From assembly GCA_049999765.1 (NCBI GenBank), contig JBNGIQ010009303.1, positions 179,550 through 243,549 of the forward strand: a DNA stretch of 64,000 bases. Direction: 5' to 3'. The notes under the pieces are model-generated. The model saw nothing but the letters and a program-made list of their open reading frames with translations. It did not search any database and was not told the DNA's origin. Shown here in pieces: positions 58,028-64,000 of this stretch. Position 1 is the stretch's first letter; every line of letters starts with the position of its first letter. This DNA is from Phaeoceros laevis (lineage: Eukaryota; Anthocerotophyta; Anthocerotopsida; Notothyladales). The translations under genes and the position numbers were made by a program.

Positions 58028-60241
58028 TCATAAGCCAGCCAAATTTTCAGGTTGCAGTTCTTCTCGGGTATTCTCAGATTGCAGGTCATCTTCAGCGGAT
58101 GAGGCCTGCTTCGCTGGTTTGTACTTGTACCAGTGAGCACAGAACAAGTACAAAAAGAAATTCAAGGCGCTCAACACCGCCAAGAGGGCATAGAAGTAAT
58201 CGAGCCTACTTCTGTTCAGATTATCTGCAAGCCAACCTGGATTGCCGCCTTGTCTTGTGATTTTGTTGACCAGTGTCACAAGCAAGGTGCTCAAGTAGTG
58301 ACCAGCACCAATAGTACTGAGGTATAAGGCAGTCCCCAAGCTGCGCATACCATCTGGAGCTTCGTTGTAGAAAAACTCCAGCTGTCCGATTTGTGTGAAG
58401 ATCTCAGTCGTTCCTCTTAGGAAATATTGAGGCACGAGCCAAAATATGCTCATGGGGATGGTAACATCAGGTCGGTCCAACAACCCGTGATCTCTGGCAA
58501 CCCTCACCCTCCTCACTTCCACCACAGCTGCTACAACCATGCATAGAGTGGTGGTGATCATACCTGTTCCAATTCTTTGAAGAGTGGTAATCCCTTGTTT
58601 GTGACCAGTGAAGTGCCGTGCAAAAGGTACAAAGTAGCGATCATATAGAGGCAAAACCAGAATGACATTCACCAGCTCAAAGACGGAGAGAGAGGCAGGA
58701 GGGAACTTGAAGTTTGGACCCATGTGATTGTCCAGGGTGGCAGCCTCCTCCACAGAGAACGTCTCCAGTTGTGAAAGTGCTGCCCATACAACTATAGTGC
58801 TCAGCCAGATTGGCAGAACTCTAAGGATAAGCTTCAGCTCCTCCACCTGAGTCACTGTGCAAAGATGCCACCTGCTTGGCTGTTGATCCTCATTGCCATG
58901 CCTCTTGACCACGACAGCTGCCTTATCAAGAAATCTGGTTGGCATCAGATAGAGCCCATTATCAGTCCATATGCTAACATTTACCATCACGAGACAAGCT
59001 CACTCATGCACTAACCAGGCCATACCACCCATACCACAAATCAGACAACATTCAAAACTCACTGAAATTGTCTGGTGTGTCTGATCTGCACATAGTCAGG
59101 TCCATTTTCTTTGCCATGGTCTTCGTAAAGCAGCCTCTTGTCCGAAGGAACTGGAAAGGTGCTCTTCCGAACGGCAGCCACCACAACCTGTGCAATGCGA
59201 GTCAAAGGGCTTCCCCCTGGAGATCTATATCTGTACAAGCGGGCACCAGCCACAAACACCAGGATTCCTATAATCATCACTCCAGCTGGTAACCCGAAAC
59301 CCACACCAAACCCCACATTGTCCTGCAAATAAACAAATACTGTCACTGATATTAAGGATCCTACAGATATGATGAAATAAAACCAATTGAAGAAGTGAGA
59401 CATGTGCTCGCTCTCTTTGGGGTCCCGTTGATCAAACTGATCTGCCCCAAGGGACGACACATTGGGTTTGATCCCCCCATTTCCTAAGGCAATAAGATAT
59501 AATCCTACTAACAATATAGCCATTTGCAATCCATGAGCAGGTTGACATGTGACACTGGCATCAGTTGGGCAGGGTGGAGGCCTGAGTTGTGGTAATGTCG
59601 CTGAAAGAGTCAAGACAATCATTCCCTGCTTAGACATCAACCCAGGGAGTTGTCTTAGCTTATATTTCGGAACTGTACAACTTGCTGACGTCAATACATA
59701 ATGCTTCAACGAAAATAGTCACTCTGGGTCGAAAATTACCACTGCTTGGACCGATGCAAAAGCTGTGATTGCCCAGAAACGACCCATAAAGGAATCAGCC
59801 ATAAAGCCTCCGATAAAAGGGGTGAAATAATTGGTTCCTACAAAATTAGAAACCATGTTGGCCGCTTTGGAGTTGGTAAGGTGCATGTTCTTGACAAAGT
59901 AGGTCACCAGATTCCGCTGAAGACCCAAGGTTGCCAACCTCTCACATATTTCAGTGACTGCAAAGTTCCTCCAACAGAGACTTTGTGTCAGAAACTCGAG
60001 CCAGCTAAGTTGGTAGATACAAGCCACAACTAGATAATTGTGTTGACCAGCTTAAGAATGACAGTGCCTGCAAATCACTCATCCACTCTGATCGTTCTGT
60101 ACCGAAAATAATAGGAGCAGCTCTCCATCCACCAGTCTTTCTTCTGTCCGCTATTTTGCCTGTGTGGTCCACAGACCCGTCAGCCACTAGGGAGAGACCA
60201 AATTCTGTGTCACTCTCTTGCCCCTGCAACAACCATGTCAT
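58028..60241 (-). CDS. NPF: NPF (NRT1/PTR) family proton-coupled transporter
   Basis: Four exons: 60241-60103, 59957-59740, 59625-59063 and 58934-58028. They total 1827 nt and encode 608 aa with about 12 membrane spans. NPF proteins import nitrate, peptides, glucosinolates or hormones with protons. The proton-coupling motif E-x2-E-R is present (TEICERLATLGL). Next come NMVSNFVGTNYFTPFIGGF, LYLIALGNGGIKPNVSSLGA, DQFD, FFNWFYFIISVGSL, FRFLDKA-type QFQFLDKAAVV, VLPIWLSTIVVWAAL, then LVPQYFLRGTTEIFTQIGQL and EFFYNEAPDGMRSLGTAL, the family C-terminal signatures. Substrate cannot be deduced. It is divergent from a second NPF gene 2.76 kb away with the same exon-2 size and phases. Confidence 0.95.
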
Positions 60242-62996
60242 GAAGGAAAAGTTCAGAGCTGCTCGTACCCCTTCGTTAAGAAAAGCTCAAAATATAGAGT
60301 CAAGTCCTACAAGCGTAAGTCATTACCATATCCTCCGAAGACTCAACTGACTTGTACTTGAACCTGCGGTAACCTGCCAACCACCCCAGCAAGACGCCCG
60401 GTTACTTGTGTTGAGCCAAAACCGTTTCCAAAACATGCAGGGCAGCCCGTTCATACAGGCAACTATTCAAGCTGCGACATATATAGCAAAGGGCACTCAG
60501 AACATCAGCAAAACTTTGCATGCATCCAACTGCACTTGCCTCCTACGTAGAGCTGCCTTACCGTAGTCTGCAGCTGCTCGAGACGAAGACATCGAAACCT
60601 GATTTCCCTTACTCATATTATTGGTTTGGTGCCGTACAAGGAGAGAGATGGATCGAGGTGTGATCTCTGGTTCCTGTAAGAAAGAGATGACTGGAACACG
60701 AAGGATGGTCCAGGATATTCCTCCTCACGCATACTTCCAGAGCCAGTGGAGTAGAATCCTGGCTCCACCACAGATACCAATCTGCAGCTTAGCTGCTGAC
60801 AGCTAAGCTCCCGTGCCCAATGCAAAGTTCTGCTGGACCACCCTGCGATTGTCATCTATCCATCTTTCAGCAGCCAAGTGCAGCAAGGTACCAGGTGGTG
60901 AAGAAAAAAGTTCACCTGGATCGCCGAAAAGCAACAGACGTCACCTCCTAGTTGTCGCTCTTGCGTGCCCGGACCCTGAGGGTCTATGTTCAATGTACTG
61001 TCGATTCACTTAGTAATACTGCCAAAAGGCAACTTCGGCAACCCTTGCCATTGCAAAAAGTGCTTGCAGAGTCAATCAGAATACTACTTGGACCAGGCTT
61101 TGGACGGAACGAACTGGAATGACCTGTCCCGTCTTGCTCACAAGTGTCGTCCTATCAGCAAGTCGACAGTCGACAATTCGTGCCGTGTGACAACTCTGTC
61201 GTTGGTGGGGGCAACAGAGTGAGGTCAAGTTATGTCCAGTACGAGTTCAACGATCAGCTCCTCACTGGGCAGTCTGAAGCACCCGGGAGGGAGCATCGGA
61301 GCATCGATGTCGATATCGCTTCCGACAAATTATAGTCGACACCCTTGCATCTGAAGTGGATTGACCACATCCTGCAAACGACTTAAGGCTGGTGCACCTC
61401 CTAGCAAGACTCGACAGCACGGCCTAGAAGACTTCCTCCTCTAACCATGACCACTTGTAAGAAACCTAACCTCGGTGTGGTAGTCTAGGATCTCCAGCAC
61501 CTCTGCTTGACATCCAGACCAGCGAGGAGCGTACAGTCACAGTGAGCTTGCAGCATGTCCTTCTTGATGGAGACATTTATGTTCCAAAACCGAGGCACAC
61601 CAACCCACCGGTGTCCGGACTCTGCAAGCACGACAGAAGATGCGCATGTTTGGCATAACCGAGGTTTAAAGCGCGTATAGGCAAATCTTAGCTACTCAGC
61701 TGAAGATAATCAACGGACAAGCGATTTGAAGTTATAGTGGATTCTTTCTCTCGACGTCTGTAATTTTCCAGATTGCTACAATCTGCACAGGTTGCTGGGC
61801 TGCATCTGTCAAGTACTACATCCGAGCTGGTACCTTCTCACATAGGCTCAACAGACAAGCCAACGCACGTGAATTCCTCTCCTTTAGACAAGTGGGACGT
61901 TGTACTTCCATCCCCATAGCAGCACCAAGTCCACCTGCTCCACCTAACTCGGTCATCATTCCAGTGCGGCGATGTGGACTGAACTTGCATGGAAATTTGC
62001 GACCTGCTAGCAGGCAGTCTGCAGGAGCAGGGACGGCAGTAGCTAGCAGCAGTACATGGGCACAAATCAACCCTGAACCCAGTGCCTGTGAACCAAATCA
62101 GCAACAGCTCACTTGAACAGGAATCTAATCTGCAAAAGATGCTCTGTCTAGCTTGTTTAGTTGCAGAACCTACCGGTTGAAAAGGACTTCACATTGTGAT
62201 ACAGGTGTCCTGAACTGTCAAGAGTGGTTACAGGAGGATCTGTATCACGTGCTAATACGATGGTATGTCAACCCAGGATCTACTTGATTGGATGCTGCAA
62301 GTCACGAGACGGTGTGATTCCATGTGAATGCCTGTTGCTCGGCCTTGATTCGTGAAATGATTTTGTATTATTGTTAAGCACCCTGGCCAGTACCGTCCAA
62401 GTTTGTCTCCTGTCGCTGGCTTTTGATATAGCAAACGTTCGTTAAACTGCTCTGAGGTTGCAACTTTGATGATGTTTCAGCACGTCCTAGAGTAGAATGA
62501 AGGACGAAGAGTCCAGAGCAGGTTCTGTCTGACCCACCCACACACACAAGGTACCCACAAACAGCTTTCCCCCATGCTGATATTGTGCTTTGACCCCCAT
62601 GGAGGCTGTACGAACTCCACACCTCGAAACAGAAAGCTAGCTAGCAGACAGACTATAAGGTCGAGGAATGGGCACACTGTGAGGACATGCACTCTGGACA
62701 CATGGCCAGCTACAGCAACGTCCATCAACGTGTTTGTTGTGCACAGACATTGGGGGGTAAACCTGCTCTGGAGGTGGATACCAATTCCGAAAAGGACCTG
62801 TGAAGAAATCCCACACACAGAAAGGAGGCTGGGCAGGACTACAATACCTGCACAGCTACAAAGATATCCTTCAAAGTATCGATCATGGCCGCCCCAACCG
62901 CAGAAGATATCCAGCCTCTTGCAAAGCACTCTGGAGTGTGCACCCTCTTGTTGTAGCTGTCCTTGATGTGCTCACCTCTGGGCAGAATCTATCATC
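60242..62996. other. intergenic region between two divergent NPF genes
   Basis: 2.75 kb without recognisable coding sequence on either strand. It presumably holds both promoters. No remnant of a third NPF copy was visible. Confidence 0.45.
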
Positions 62997-64000
62997 ATGT
63001 CTGCCTCATTGGTAAGTCGCTGTTTGGCTCTGACATTCCTCCTCGAGAATGTGTGAGATGCATAACCAAATTCGTCTTGCAAATGACACTGTAACAGCAG
63101 GCTGTTGCAGCAGCGACAGCAGCAGGCATCGGCAAGTCCAAACAGAATGGGGGACGATCAAAGAACTTCAGCAAAGCTTCAGTGTACGCAAGTGATGGGT
63201 CAGTCAACTACAAGGGAGAATCCGCAGATACGAGCAAAACTGGTGGCTGGAGAGCTGCTCCTCTCATTTTCGGTAAAATTCTTCGCATCTCGAATCGGGG
63301 GTTTGGGATCGGCTCGTCCCGACCAGAACTGGATACATTGACTGACCTAGTCTGCTGGTGTTCACTTGCAGGGACTGAGATGTGTGAAAGACTTGCCACT
63401 GCGGCCATAGCTTTGAACCTGGAGAGCTACTTGGTCGGCGACATGCATCTTTCCATTTCACGGTCATCTAATATCGTTACCAACTTCCTGGGGACTTCGT
63501 ATCTTTTCTGCCTTGTCGGTGGTTTTATCGCAGATGCCTATTTTGGCAGATTCCGAACTCTTGCAATCTCAGCAGCAATCCAGTTCCTGGTAAGGGGACT
63601 GATATGTGTCGATTCAAGGTAGATATGGACAGGGATGGAATAGTACTGATGATGTTTGGATTTGTTGGGCTGCAGGGGATGAGTGTGCTAACGGTTTCAG
63701 CTACCGTGCCCTTACTCAAACCTCCAAATTGCACACTTCTCCCCTGTAAGGAGGCACACGGACCTGAGCTGTTGGCCCTCTTTCTGGGGCTGTACCTCAT
63801 AGCCTTGGGCACTGGTGGCATCAAATCTTGTGTCTCAAGCTTCGGGGCAGACCAATTTGATGACAGTATACCTCGGGAAAGAAAGAAGAAGGATCACTAC
63901 TTCAATTGGTTCTTCTTCATCATCTCGCTCGGAACTCTAATGGCTGCAACTGTCTTTGTGTACATACAGGCAAATTATTGAGCTCGTGCTTGAGCCTACT
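62997..64000 (+). CDS. NPF: NPF (NRT1/PTR) family transporter, 3' part beyond window
   Basis: Partial. The exons seen are 62997-63011, 63098-63272, 63372-63589 and 63675 to at least 63969. The predicted start is [15 protein letters not shown], then GKSKQNGGRS and TGGWRAAPLIFGTEMCERLA (E-x2-E-R motif intact). These are followed by NIVTNFLGTSYLFCLVGGFI, ADAYFGRF, GMSVLTVSATVPLL, LYLIALGTGGIKSCVSSFGA, DQFDD and HYFNWFFFIISLGTLMA. The exon matching exon 2 of the minus-strand paralogue has the same length (218 nt) and phase. The 15-nt first exon is a model; the GT and AG sites fit. After YIQ (63969) the frame would stop at once (ANY, then TGA), where the paralogue continues DNVGFGVG. A GC donor (CAG|GCAAAT) at 63970 could explain this. 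Confidence 0.85.

Noticed and set aside
1-64000. CRISPR arrays, bacterial operons, phage or virus genes
   Set aside because: No direct-repeat/spacer structure and no such protein families; the gene structures are plant nuclear.

Overview
The window is eukaryotic nuclear DNA from a land plant. It shows GT-AG introns of about 75-460 bp, plastid proteins (PGRL1, SEP2-like, plastidial 4-alpha-glucanotransferase), plant-type DP and IQD proteins, and a Gnk2/DUF26 secreted protein. Two genes narrow the lineage. A complete CFAP61 gene (radial-spoke/axoneme protein) implies motile flagellated sperm, so a seed plant other than cycads or Ginkgo is unlikely. A PPR protein ending in a KP-type DYW domain points to a lineage with U-to-C organelle RNA editing (hornwort, some lycophytes or ferns). 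High gene density and short introns suggest a compact genome, but species cannot be fixed from sequence alone.

Layout: 1.2-2.1 kb, secreted protein with an internal duplication (+). 3.1-3.8 kb, PAM16 (-), divergent from a small basic UPF0390-like protein (+, 4.5-5.2 kb) across a promoter with a telo-box. 5.2-9.7 kb, mostly unassigned, with an AT-rich repeat patch and a TATA box starting a long leader. 9.8-11.4 kb, GT34-type glycosyltransferase (+). 14.0-14.5 kb, small conserved coiled-coil protein (+). 16.3-18.9 kb, PDF-PPR-DYW:KP editing factor (+). 20.0-21.9 kb, UFSP2 (+), convergent with DP (-, 22.5-24.7 kb). 27.4-32.7 kb, CFAP61 (+), convergent by 57 bp with HROB (-, 32.7-34.7 kb). 35.5-39.6 kb, plastidial DPE1 (+). 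39.9-40.3 kb, single-TM mitochondrial-type protein (-), divergent from PGRL1 (+, 41.1-42.1 kb). 42.5-46 kb, AT-rich island with a Gnk2 gene and a TIR transposable element. 46.3-47.6 kb, SPF27/BCAS2 (+). 50.5-52.9 kb, IQD protein (+). 54.6-55.7 kb, SEP2-like protein (+). 57.8-57.9 kb, tRNA-Asp (-). 58.0-60.2 kb, NPF transporter (-), divergent from a second NPF (+) cut by the window end.

The genes do not form one pathway; this is an ordinary plant chromosome segment. Themes present are plastid photoprotection and cyclic electron flow (PGRL1, SEP2), starch breakdown (DPE1), cell cycle and recombination (DP, HROB), UFMylation (UFSP2), splicing (SPF27), mitochondrial import (PAM16) and sperm flagella (CFAP61). 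For each multi-exon gene listed here except the truncated second NPF, hand-spliced exons gave an open frame with a sum divisible by three, which is the main support for the models. The most unusual item is the PPR gene, which joins an OSB-type PDF motif to a KP-type deaminase domain.
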